Source of the DNA: Paenibacillus oralis | GTDB taxonomy: Bacteria; Bacillota; Bacilli; Paenibacillales; Paenibacillaceae | Length of the DNA stretch: 64,000 nucleotides | Assembly: GCF_003863965.1 (NCBI RefSeq) | Contig: NZ_RRCN01000001.1 | Coordinates: 5,587,054-5,651,053, forward strand | Direction of reading: 5' to 3' | Shown: positions 1 to 8,044 of the stretch, piece after piece | How the letters are laid out: every line of letters begins with the position of its first letter | Numbering within the stretch: position 1 is the first letter of the stretch | Made by a program: the position numbers and the translations under genes | The notes under the pieces: model-generated | Told to the model about the DNA's origin: nothing | The model's database searches: none | The model's input: only the letters and a program-made list of their open reading frames with translations

Positions 1-795
1 CAAGGGCTGCTGAAGGTGATGAAACGGGTGGAGAACAATGATTTGTCCGCCCGTTTTGCGAGCGGCAGCGGAGATGAGCTGGCCCAGGTGGGCTTCCGGT
101 TCAACCGGATGCTGGAGCAGATTGTGGTGTTGATTGAAGAGGTCACGGAGGCGCAGACGCATAAGCGGTCTGCGGAGATCAAGGCGCTGTCGGCGCAGAT
201 GGATCCGCATTTTCTGTACAACACCCTGAACACCATCTACTGGAAGCTGAATTTGAAGCAGGTCGGGCCTTCGCAAAAAATGGTCATGTCGCTCTCCCGG
301 CTGTTCCAGCTCGGGCTGAACAACGGCCAGGAAATTACGACATTGTCGAAAGAGCTGGAACATGTGCGCCAGTATCTGGAGCTGCAGTCAAGCTGCTATG
401 AAGGGTTGTTCTCCTATGAGATTCATGTCCGCGAGCCGGAGCTGTCCGCGCTTTCGATTCCGCGCATCATTTTACAGCCGCTGGTGGAGAACAGCATACT
501 GCATGGTTTTCGCGACATGGAAAATGGCGGCCGGATCGAGATTGAAATTGCCGGAGACGGGCAACGCTGGATGCTTGCCGTACGCGATAACGGCAGCGGC
601 ATGGACGAAGGCCAGATGCGCGCACTCTTTTGGCGGGAATCGGATAAGGGGTATGCCGTGTCCAATCTGATTCGGAGGCTCCAGCTCTATTACGGGGAAG
701 GTGCGGAATTTCATGTGGACAGTGCGCCGGAACGCGGAACGGAAATACGGATTTCTTTACCCAAGAAGGGGGAGCATGCGGATGAGCAATCCTGA
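1..795 (+). CDS. YesM-type sensor histidine kinase, C-terminal part (5' end outside window)
   Basis: This is the cytoplasmic part of a membrane sensor kinase. The frame is already open at base 1, so the extracellular sensor and membrane segments lie upstream of the window. Visible in order are the end of a HAMP linker (first ~45 residues), a His_kinase domain with the phospho-acceptor motif DPHFLYNTLN, and an ATPase domain with N box LVENSILHGF and G box DNGSGM. Kinases of this class normally phosphorylate a YesN-type AraC regulator, and that gene follows at once with a 14-base overlap. The sugar transporter behind it suggests that the signal is a glycoside, which is inference. Confidence 0.9.
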   Translation, partial: QGLLKVMKRVENNDLSARFASGSGDELAQVGFRFNRMLEQIVVLIEEVTEAQTHKRSAEIKALSAQMDPHFLYNTLNTIYWKLNLKQVGPSQKMVMSLSRLFQLGLNNGQEITTLSKELEHVRQYLELQSSCYEGLFSYEIHVREPELSALSIPRIILQPLVENSILHGFRDMENGGRIEIEIAGDGQRWMLAVRDNGSGMDEGQMRALFWRESDKGYAVSNLIRRLQLYYGEGAEFHVDSAPERGTEIRISLPKKGEHADEQS

Positions 796-2416
796 GGCGG
801 TCAGTCTCTGCATTATCGACGATATCAAAAGCGTGGTGGACGGGCTGACCGCGATCAACTGGGAAGAACAGGGGATTCGGGTCGCAGGGGTATCGAGCAA
901 TGGGGAAGAGGGGCTTAAGCTGATTGGCGGGTTGCGGCCGGATCTGGTCATTACCGATATCCGGATGCCGAGAATGGACGGGCTGAGCTTGCTGCGCGCG
1001 GTTCTGGAAGAGAACCGCAGTTGCAAGGTCATTTTGATCAGCGGCTATGCCGACTTCGAATATGCGCAGCAGGCGGTGCAGCTGGGAGCGTTTGATTTTG
1101 TGGTGAAGCCTTTTTCAGAGGAAGAGATCATGTCGACGGTGCTGCGGGCCAAGGCGGAGATTATGGAAGAGAGATCCAAGCGCTTAAGTCTGAGGGAAAT
1201 GGAGAATAAGCTCCGCGAGAGCATGCCGGTGCTGCGGCAGGAATACTTTACGCTGCTCGTAAGTCACCGCACCTCATGGGAAGAGGCCTCGGGACGGTGG
1301 GATTTTCTCAATATTGAGCTGGAGCCTCGGGGCTTCGTGGTGATGCTGATCGAAATCGACCGTTTCCAGGAGCAGGTTGCCGAGCTGTCCATCCGGGAGA
1401 TGGAGCTGATCCGTTTCTCACTGCTGAATATCATGCAGGAGACGCTGGCCGACTATGCGCGTTGCGTCGTTTTCCGCGCCCGTCATGACCGGTACCTGGC
1501 CGTATTGAACGATACAGGGGTGTCCCGTCCGTTCAGTCCGATCGAAATTGCCGAGCAGTGCTGCCGGAATATTGAGCGGTATACCAAGTTTACGGTTTCG
1601 ATCGGGGTCGGCGGCAGAGTGGAGGAGATCAGCGAGCTGCCGGATTCCTACCGCCAGGCGCATCGGGCGCTCTCCCATCACCTGTTCACCGAAGGCAATG
1701 CGGCCATTATGTACGACGATATTCACCAGAGCGGAAGCCAGGAGCCGCTGGCGCTGGAGTACAAGGATGAGTTGCTGCTGGCTCTGCGTTCCGGGAATGT
1801 CAGCCGGACGGGCACCATTCTGTCGGCGATTTCGGAAACGCTGCAGAGCCTGATCTCCCGGCAAAATCCGGATTACCTCCTCAGTCTGTACGATGAGCTG
1901 GCCGCTTCAGCCATTCGCACCTTTTACGAGATGGTTCCGTATTCGGACATTCAGCCGCTGATCCAGCGATTCAGGGCGGTGCAAGGGACAGCGGGGCTGT
2001 CGCTTTCGTCCCTGCAGCGTCAGTTGCTTGCCTTGTGCACGGAGGGAGTCGGACTGGTGCGCCGGAACAGCTTATCCGAAGGGCAGAGGGTGATTTATGA
2101 AGCCACCCGCTATATCAAGAGCCGCTTGTCCGAGGATATCACCGTCGGCGAATGCGCCGCCCATGTGCATCTCAGCGCCAGCTACTTCTCCAGCCTGTTC
2201 AAGAAGGTGACCGGGATGACGGTTACCCAGTATACGACCTCGGAACGCATCCAGAAAGCGAAGCTGCTGTTGGTGGAGGGGGCGCAGGTGCAGGAGGTGG
2301 CTGCGGCTGTAGGCTATGAGGAGCGCCGATATTTCAGCGAGATGTTCAAAAAGATCACCGGCCAGACGCCGTCGGAGTTCAGGGCGGGTTATCACCCGGA
2401 CCGGCCGGAGGCGTGA
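782..2416 (+). CDS. YesN-type response regulator (REC + AraC-family HTH)
   Basis: A 544-residue transcription factor that partners the kinase just upstream. An N-terminal receiver domain (residues ~1-125) carries the acidic pair in IIDD, the phospho-acceptor in ITDIRMPRMDG and the lysine in VVKPF. A long middle region (about 150-400) is followed by a C-terminal pair of AraC helix-turn-helix motifs, with typical text such as SASYFSSLFKKVTG and YFSEMFKKITGQTPSEFR. I chose ATG 782 because the GGGGGA site ends about 8 bases before it; ATG 776 is in frame but too close. It most likely activates the solute-binding protein and permease genes downstream. Confidence 0.92.
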   Translation: MSNPEAVSLCIIDDIKSVVDGLTAINWEEQGIRVAGVSSNGEEGLKLIGGLRPDLVITDIRMPRMDGLSLLRAVLEENRSCKVILISGYADFEYAQQAVQLGAFDFVVKPFSEEEIMSTVLRAKAEIMEERSKRLSLREMENKLRESMPVLRQEYFTLLVSHRTSWEEASGRWDFLNIELEPRGFVVMLIEIDRFQEQVAELSIREMELIRFSLLNIMQETLADYARCVVFRARHDRYLAVLNDTGVSRPFSPIEIAEQCCRNIERYTKFTVSIGVGGRVEEISELPDSYRQAHRALSHHLFTEGNAAIMYDDIHQSGSQEPLALEYKDELLLALRSGNVSRTGTILSAISETLQSLISRQNPDYLLSLYDELAASAIRTFYEMVPYSDIQPLIQRFRAVQGTAGLSLSSLQRQLLALCTEGVGLVRRNSLSEGQRVIYEATRYIKSRLSEDITVGECAAHVHLSASYFSSLFKKVTGMTVTQYTTSERIQKAKLLLVEGAQVQEVAAAVGYEERRYFSEMFKKITGQTPSEFRAGYHPDRPEA

Positions 2417-2475
2417 GGCGCGTGCTGCGGGAGACCATAGAATTCTGTCCCTGGAGAGTGAGTCTGCCGCACTCC

Positions 2476-2500
2476 TTTTCCGCGGGCGAGGGCCTATAAT
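2476..2500 (+). promoter_or_regulatory. Possible promoter for the solute-binding protein gene
   Basis: A perfect TATAAT lies at 2495-2500, 47 bases before the solute-binding protein start. No convincing -35 is visible (TTTTCC at 2476-2481 is too close), which fits a promoter that needs an activator such as the YesN-type regulator. Confidence 0.35.
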
Positions 2501-2546
2501 AAAAGGCGAGCTCACAATACAAATGCTAATCAAAGGGGTAGAATGT

Positions 2547-3950
2547 ATGCGAAAAAAATGGTTAGGCCTCGGCTTGAGCGTCATCCTGGCCGCCGGAATC
2601 GCAGGCTGCGGCGGGAGCGGCAACAACGGCAATGGCGGTGCGGGGAATGGAAAATCTGACGGCAGCACGGGGGCTCCCTCAGCCGAGACAGGCGCACCCA
2701 TACAATTGAAATACTGGACTGACGACCGTCACGACCAGGAGTATATCAAGGAATTGATCAACAAGTTTAATGAGACGAACGGCGACAATATTCAGGTGGA
2801 ATTGACGGTGATGTCCGAGAACTACACGCAAAGCGTTGACATTGCCTTTTCCAGCAACCAGGCGCCGGATGTGCTGCGTCTCAAGAGCGCCAATACGTCC
2901 GAGTTCGTCAAAAAAGGGTATCTGGCGCCGCTTGACGATTATCTTACCGATGACATGAAAACGGAATTCGGCAGCCTGTTGATCGACAATGTCAACCGTT
3001 TTGACGGCAAGGTTTACTCTCTAGCTAACACCGGGCTCACCATGCGTCTGGTCTACAACAAGGATCTCTTTGCCAAAGCGGGCATCGAGAAACCTCCGGT
3101 ATCGCTGCAGGAAATGGTGGACGATGCCAAGAAAATCACCGAAGTCGGCAAGTCCGAAGGCATCTACGGCTTTGCGCTGAACTTCAAAAATCCCAAGCAA
3201 GCATTTGACCGTTCCATCCGGGAGATTCTCTCCTTGAGCGGCTATCAGGGACTTGGCTTTGATCTGAAAACAGGCCAATTCGATTTCACGCCATACGCGC
3301 AGGTCATCGAATATTTCAAGCAGATGTATAAAGACGGAAGCATTCTGCCCGGCGCGGAATCGCTGGATATCGACCCGTTGCGCGCCCAATTCGCAGCAGG
3401 CAAAATCGGCATGTATCTTTCCTTCTCGACGGAGCCGGGCGTGTACAAGGATCAATTCCCGACGGAAATCAACTGGGCGGGCGCCCTGGCCCCAACGCTG
3501 GACGGACAGATCAAGGGCACTTCCGAAATCGTGTCCGCCGGAACCTGGCTCGGCATCAGCGCCAGATCGGCCCATCAGGACGCAGCCTGGAAATTCGTGC
3601 AGTATATGTACGGCGACGAGGTTTTGAAGACCTATCATGAAAAAGGCTTCGGGATTGCCATTGTGCCAAGTATTGTGGAACAGGCCAAAAACCCGGAGAT
3701 AGGCGGCATGGAAGGCTTCCTGGTCGGAGAACACGACTCGCTCTGGCCTGCTGCGCCAAGCGTCACTCCGGAAGGTTCCACCTATGCGGATGCTTTCTTC
3801 AAATATATCCTCGACGGGGGAGATTTGAAAGCGGTCACAGCGGATTTGAACGCAAGATACAACGCCGCCTTGTCCAAAGCCGTGGAGAAAGGCGAGATTA
3901 CCGTAACGCCGGATCCTGCTTTTGATCCAAGCAAACCGCAGGGAGAGTAA
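2547..3950 (+). CDS. ABC transporter extracellular solute-binding lipoprotein (carbohydrate type)
   Basis: A 467-residue family 1 solute-binding protein that should capture a sugar or oligosaccharide outside the cell and hand it to the two permeases downstream. The N-terminus is a lipoprotein signal: two lysines, a hydrophobic stretch, and lipobox IAGC with the lipidated cysteine at about residue 20, followed by a Gly/Asn/Ser-rich linker. The mature part begins with the typical IQLKYWTD strand. ATG 2547 was chosen because AAAGGGG sits 8 bases upstream; upstream in-frame starts would bury the signal peptide. No ATPase gene is present, as is usual for Firmicutes that share an MsmX-type ATPase. 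Confidence 0.92.
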   Translation: MRKKWLGLGLSVILAAGIAGCGGSGNNGNGGAGNGKSDGSTGAPSAETGAPIQLKYWTDDRHDQEYIKELINKFNETNGDNIQVELTVMSENYTQSVDIAFSSNQAPDVLRLKSANTSEFVKKGYLAPLDDYLTDDMKTEFGSLLIDNVNRFDGKVYSLANTGLTMRLVYNKDLFAKAGIEKPPVSLQEMVDDAKKITEVGKSEGIYGFALNFKNPKQAFDRSIREILSLSGYQGLGFDLKTGQFDFTPYAQVIEYFKQMYKDGSILPGAESLDIDPLRAQFAAGKIGMYLSFSTEPGVYKDQFPTEINWAGALAPTLDGQIKGTSEIVSAGTWLGISARSAHQDAAWKFVQYMYGDEVLKTYHEKGFGIAIVPSIVEQAKNPEIGGMEGFLVGEHDSLWPAAPSVTPEGSTYADAFFKYILDGGDLKAVTADLNARYNAALSKAVEKGEITVTPDPAFDPSKPQGE

Positions 3951-3960
3951 CGGGAAGGAA

Positions 3961-4002
3961 GGGGCTGCCGCGCACTTCTTGGCGGATGCCCCTTTTCTTT
4001 TC
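3961..4002 (+). terminator. Stem-loop with T-rich tail after the solute-binding protein gene
   Basis: GGGGCTGCCGC at 3961-3971 pairs with GGCGGATGCCCC at 3981-3992 and is followed by TTTTCTTTTCC. It sits between the binding-protein and permease genes, where partial termination would give more binding protein than permease. Confidence 0.6.
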
Positions 4003-4006
4003 CTGA

Positions 4007-4223
4007 AGAGGTTGTTCAAAAAGTCATCTTTCCATGACGAAGCCGTTCAAGAAGTCGATTCGACGTCGAATCTTGAACTCAGCCGGGCCTTCCGTTGCTC
4101 ACGTAGGTTACCCTACGCTCCGCTACTCAGTCCCTGGCTTCATCCAACTCAAGCGTTTTGAAAAAACGCACTTCGGAAGCATAAGCTTCGGTCTTGAAAA
4201 CCCGACTTTTTGAACTTGCACTT
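4007..4223 (+). repeat. MITE-like repeat, copy 1, with GTTCAAAAAGTC terminal inverted repeats
   Basis: The element runs from GTTCAAAAAGTC (4014-4025) to its reverse complement GACTTTTTGAAC (4204-4215), with similarity to the second copy extending to about 4007 and 4221. It contains no ORF of interest. A second copy lies in inverted orientation at 5145-5398, so the intervening permease gene is bracketed. The ends resemble those of a non-autonomous mobile element, but I see no clear target-site duplication. Confidence 0.75.
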
Positions 4224-4244
4224 AAATGGAAGGAGGAACAAATC

Positions 4245-5144
4245 ATGAGCTTTAAATGGAAACGGCTGGGCGAGAATGCTCTATTTCTGGTCCCGAGCAG
4301 CATTCTGACGGCTGCCCTGGGCATTTATCCCCTGCTCTGGATGCTGCGCTATATGTTCTATGATTATGCCGGGTACGGCGATGCGCTGTTCATCGGCCTG
4401 GACAATTTCCGCCGGTTGATGCGCGACGGACTGTTCTGGGAATCGGTCGGCAATACCTTTATCTTTGCCGGAGGCAAGCTGCTGCTGACGCTGCCGTTGT
4501 CCCTGCTGCTGGCGGTCATCCTGAACGGCAAGCTGCGGGGCGGAAATCTGCTGCGAGGCATTTATTTTATGCCGACGGTGATCAGTACCGCAGTCATATC
4601 CGTTGTTTTTTATAATATTTTTAATTCCTATAACGGGATGGTTAACACCGTTCTGATGAAGCTGCACCTGGTCTCGCAGCCGATCGACTGGCTCGGACCG
4701 AAGCATGCGATGCTCACGGTTATTCTTGTGGCGGTATGGGGCGCGGTCGGCAACTATATGTTGCTGTTCCTGGCCGGGCTGCAGAGTATTCCGCAGGATT
4801 TGTACGAAAGCGCGGCCATTGACGGTGCAAATGCCGGAAGACGGTTCTGGAGCATCACGCTTCCGATGCTGGCCCCGGTTGCCCAGATGGTCATCATGCT
4901 GGCGATTATCGCATCCCTGAAAGGCTATGAGAGCATTATGGTCATCACGGAAGGCGGACCGATCGGCAAAACCGAGGTCATGTATCTCTATCTGTACAAA
5001 CTGCTATTCCCGGTATCTACGGGTTCACCCGTAACGCAGCAGCTTGGATACGGCAGTGCCGTAGGCTTCGCAAGCGCTGTTATCGTCGGAGCGATCACCG
5101 GCTTGTATTTCTTCTTAAGCCGTAAAATGAACAAGGTGTATTAG
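4245..5144 (+). CDS. ABC transporter permease 1 (sugar type, MalF/UgpA-like)
   Basis: A 299-residue inner-membrane subunit of the binding-protein-dependent transporter. About six hydrophobic segments are visible, with the EAA loop that contacts the ATPase in YESAAIDGANAGRRFWSITLP (residues ~185-205). The start ATG 4245 has AGGAGG at 4231-4236, 8 bases away. The gene is unusual in being flanked on both sides by inverted copies of the same repeat, so it is separated by more than 250 bases from both the binding protein and the second permease although all three should act together. Confidence 0.9.
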   Translation: MSFKWKRLGENALFLVPSSILTAALGIYPLLWMLRYMFYDYAGYGDALFIGLDNFRRLMRDGLFWESVGNTFIFAGGKLLLTLPLSLLLAVILNGKLRGGNLLRGIYFMPTVISTAVISVVFYNIFNSYNGMVNTVLMKLHLVSQPIDWLGPKHAMLTVILVAVWGAVGNYMLLFLAGLQSIPQDLYESAAIDGANAGRRFWSITLPMLAPVAQMVIMLAIIASLKGYESIMVITEGGPIGKTEVMYLYLYKLLFPVSTGSPVTQQLGYGSAVGFASAVIVGAITGLYFFLSRKMNKVY

Positions 5145-5398
5145 TGCGTGTTCAAAAAGTCAGGTTTTCAGTACCGAAGCCTATGCTTCCGAAGTGCGTT
5201 TTTTCAAAACGCTTGAGTTAGATGAAGCTAGGGGCGGAAGAACGGAACGTACGTTTTGGGTACGTGAGCAACTGAAATGTTTCCGAAGGAAACATGCTTC
5301 GAAAGCATCCGCTTAGGCCCGGCTGAATTCAAGATTCGATGTCGAGTCCGCCCCCTGATTTACTTCGTGATCAAAAGATGACTTTTTGAACAACCTCT
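5145..5398 (-). repeat. MITE-like repeat, copy 2, inverted relative to copy 1
   Basis: The terminal repeats GTTCAAAAAGTC (5150-5161) and GACTTTTTGAAC (5380-5391) match those of copy 1, and the reverse complement of this copy aligns with copy 1 over most of its length. It carries about 40 extra bases in its middle, including two short hairpins (5275-5315 region). The repeat begins one base after the stop codon of permease 1 and ends just before the Shine-Dalgarno site of permease 2. Confidence 0.75.
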
Positions 5399-5421
5399 AT
5401 TAGTGTACAGGAGGTACATCC

Positions 5422-6324
5422 ATGAACGAACAGGTGTTATCCCCGCAGCCGGACGGTCGCGGAAAAAGTGCAGCCCGCCCGATTTCCGGCCATGCAGGCC
5501 GAATTGTGGCCCGCACGGTCATGTGGCTGTTTTTATTGATAACGGCGATGCTGACTTTGTTTCCCTTGCTTATGACATTATCCGGTTCTCTCAAGACCGG
5601 CGCCGAAATGATGGCCGGCGGCAGCCTGCTGCCGGCCAAGCTGCAATTCGCCAACTATGCGGAAGCCTGGAAACAGGCTAATTTCGCCCGCTATACCTGG
5701 AACAGTACTTTTGTCAGCATTATGGTTACAGTTGGCACCCTGCTGGTCGCTTCCATGGCGGCTTATGTGGTGGACCGGCGTGATTTTCCCGGCAAATCCC
5801 TGTATGTAACGGTGCAGGCATCGATGATGTTTATATCCGTCGGCGCCATTGTGCTGCGCCCGCAGTTTGATCTGATGGTGGCCCTGCACCTGAATACCAC
5901 GCTGTGGGGAGTTATCCTGATTCTGATCAGCGCCCATTCCAGCACGTTTTTTATGCTGCAGGGTTTCTTCAAAGCCATTCCCCGCGAGCTTGATGAAGCG
6001 GCAATGGTGGATGGCTCCGGGTTCATCCGCACCTTCTTCCGGATTATCCTGCCGCTCTTGACACCGGGGCTGGGCGTGGCCGGGCTGTTCGCCTTCCGCC
6101 ATGCGTGGAACGAATACATTCTGCCGCTGGTATTCACGATGACCAATCCGCAGCTGCAGACGCTCACCGTCGGGCTGGCGAATCTCCGCTACGGCTCTTC
6201 CGCGGCCATGCAGATCCATCTGATGATGGCGGGAGCCTGTTTGTCGATCCTGCCGATGCTGCTCGCCTATATTCTGGCAAACAAGACGTTTATCCAGGTG
6301 ACAGCGGGTTCGGTCAAAGGCTAA
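5422..6324 (+). CDS. ABC transporter permease 2 (sugar type, MalG/UgpE-like)
   Basis: A 300-residue second membrane subunit of the same importer. It has a cytoplasmic N-terminus of about 35 residues, six hydrophobic segments and the conserved EAA loop ELDEAAMVDGSGFIRTFFRI near residue 190. AGGAGG at 5409-5414 is 7 bases before ATG 5422. It follows the second repeat copy directly and is followed after 32 bases by the GH130 gene, so permease and phosphorylase are probably co-transcribed. Confidence 0.92.
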   Translation: MNEQVLSPQPDGRGKSAARPISGHAGRIVARTVMWLFLLITAMLTLFPLLMTLSGSLKTGAEMMAGGSLLPAKLQFANYAEAWKQANFARYTWNSTFVSIMVTVGTLLVASMAAYVVDRRDFPGKSLYVTVQASMMFISVGAIVLRPQFDLMVALHLNTTLWGVILILISAHSSTFFMLQGFFKAIPRELDEAAMVDGSGFIRTFFRIILPLLTPGLGVAGLFAFRHAWNEYILPLVFTMTNPQLQTLTVGLANLRYGSSAAMQIHLMMAGACLSILPMLLAYILANKTFIQVTAGSVKG

Positions 6325-6356
6325 ATTCATTTCCGTATAAAAGGAGCGTTATGCAT

Positions 6357-7367
6357 ATGAGTGATTTTACAGTTGGACCTTTGGTTTCCAGCCCGGTGAT
6401 GGCCCGGCATGCAGCGAATCCGATTCTGTCGCCGGGCGATGTGCCTTACGGTCCGGCGATGGTCTTTAATGCCGGGGTCGCCAAATTTAAAGGCAGATAC
6501 GTGATGGTCTTCCGCAATGACTACGGCGATGAACGCAAGGGGATTGTTGCCCCTCATCATACAACCAATCTCGGACTGGCCTTCAGCGATGACGGCATCA
6601 AGTGGGAGGTGCAGCCTAAGCCATGCTGGTCCTGGCATGATGAAGAGGTCGTCCGCGTGTATGATCCGCGTCTGACGGTGATCGGCGAACAATGCTATAT
6701 GTGCTTTGCGGTCGATACCAAGCATGGGCTGCTCGGCGGCATTGCCGTAACCGAGGATTTCAGCTCCTTCGAGGTGTTGAGCCTATCGCTGCCGGACAAC
6801 CGCAACATGGTATTGTTCCCGGAGCGGATGGGGGGCAAGTATGTGCGGCTGGAGCGTCCGATGCCCGTATACAGCCGGGGCGGCATAGACCGCTTTGACA
6901 TGTGGATGAGCGACTCGCCTGACCTGAAATACTGGGGCAACTCCAAGCTGCTGCTGGCGGTTGAAGATGTAGCCTATGCCAATGACAAGGTAGGCCCGGG
7001 CGCTCCGCCTGTCAAAACGGACAAAGGCTGGCTGACCCTGTTCCATGCCGTGGACATCGACCGCAGCCGGGGCAAGAACGGCTGGGAGGACAGTTGGAAG
7101 AAACGCTATACCGCCGGCATTATGCTGCTGGATCTTGCCGATCCCAGCCGGATCATCGGCAGGGCGGAGGCGCCGCTGCTTGCGCCGGAGGCTGAATATG
7201 AGACTAGCGGGGGCTTCCGCAATCATGTTATTTTTCCGGGGGGCATGATTCTGGAAGATTCCGGGGAAGTCAAAATCTACTACGGCGCCGCCGATACCGT
7301 AGAATGTCTGGCTACCGCGCATGTGGATGATCTGCTGCGTCTTTGTCTTGAAGGTACGGTCAAATAA
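6357..7367 (+). CDS. GH130 family glycosidase/phosphorylase (mannoside phosphorylase-like)
   Basis: A 336-residue cytoplasmic enzyme of glycoside hydrolase family 130, a five-bladed beta-propeller family that mainly phosphorolyses beta-mannosides to mannose 1-phosphate. Family text is visible: NPILSPGDVPYGPAMVFNAG near residue 20, NDYG, GLAFSDDGIKWE, VYDPRLTVIG (the expected catalytic Asp region), the Arg-rich RLERPM motif and the C-terminal IYYGAAD signature. No signal peptide is seen, so it should act on an imported sugar. Two ATGs, 6351 and 6357, are possible; AAGGAG at 6341 fits the second better. The exact substrate cannot be read from the sequence. Confidence 0.88.
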   Translation: MSDFTVGPLVSSPVMARHAANPILSPGDVPYGPAMVFNAGVAKFKGRYVMVFRNDYGDERKGIVAPHHTTNLGLAFSDDGIKWEVQPKPCWSWHDEEVVRVYDPRLTVIGEQCYMCFAVDTKHGLLGGIAVTEDFSSFEVLSLSLPDNRNMVLFPERMGGKYVRLERPMPVYSRGGIDRFDMWMSDSPDLKYWGNSKLLLAVEDVAYANDKVGPGAPPVKTDKGWLTLFHAVDIDRSRGKNGWEDSWKKRYTAGIMLLDLADPSRIIGRAEAPLLAPEAEYETSGGFRNHVIFPGGMILEDSGEVKIYYGAADTVECLATAHVDDLLRLCLEGTVK

Positions 7368-7444
7368 GCAATTATGAAACATTAAACCGGCTCAAAAACG
7401 AAATCGCAGCTTGACCGGGGCTGGGCAAACGATCCGGAGTACGA

Positions 7445-7960
7445 GGGGCCTACCTAACGGACCGAGATGACCACCTTATTTCGACGAAATCATACGTTTT
7501 GGGAGGGTGAACGGACTCTATGGACCTTATTTGGCCTTTTGAAGCATGTTCTGGCACTAGCGTTGCATTAACTTTTGCTCCAGATTTCCCGTAAAAGCTA
7601 CCCGGAAATCTAACGGTTGAAACAGTGGCTATTTTACGAAAAAAGACCTTTTCTAAATTTTAACGGTTGTGAGCGCCGTTATTTGCCTGAATCTAAGCAA
7701 AATAGCCGGATTTCAGTGAAATAAGCGCCATGGCAACCGTTACAATTTTAAATCAACGTTCATGGAGCAAATAGCGCTTGTGGCAACCGTTAGAATAGTT
7801 GTGTGGCTGGAAAATATATCTTGTCAGATCAGATTTAATGCAACGCTGGTGATGTTCTGGGCTATTTTCAGGTAAATAAGGTCTCTCCGGTCCGTTAAAA
7901 CTGAAAACGCCGTATTTTGAGGCCAATAAGGTCTTCTCGGTCCCTTAGCGGATCCAGGAT
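7445..7960. repeat. Large nested inverted repeat made of ~50-base modules
   Basis: No gene lies between 7368 and 8044. The left half has two AACGGAC...CCTTATTT modules (from 7456 and 7509) and two AACGGTTG modules (from 7609 and 7662). The right half has the same modules reverse-complemented and in mirror order: two CAACCGTTA (7734, 7785) and two ATAAGGTCT...GGTCCGTTA or GGTCCCTTA (7876, 7926). The 12-base word GCGTTGCATTAA near 7563 is matched by its complement near 7836. The centre is at about 7700, so both arms are roughly 250 bases. Confidence 0.8.
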
Positions 7961-8044
7961 GACGCTCCCGTTCCCATCACCGCCTGTCAAGCAACGATTT
8001 TTAGGTTGAGCCACTAAACCTATGCAGATTTGGAGGGTCTTTCT

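Noticed and set aside
3021..4019. 332-codon open frame on the minus strand
   Set aside because: Antisense to the solute-binding protein gene, which has signal peptide, ribosome-binding site and family text.
7445..7960. CRISPR-like periodicity in the intergenic arrays
   Set aside because: Modules are degenerate, change orientation half way, and have no unique spacers of constant length; no cas gene is present.
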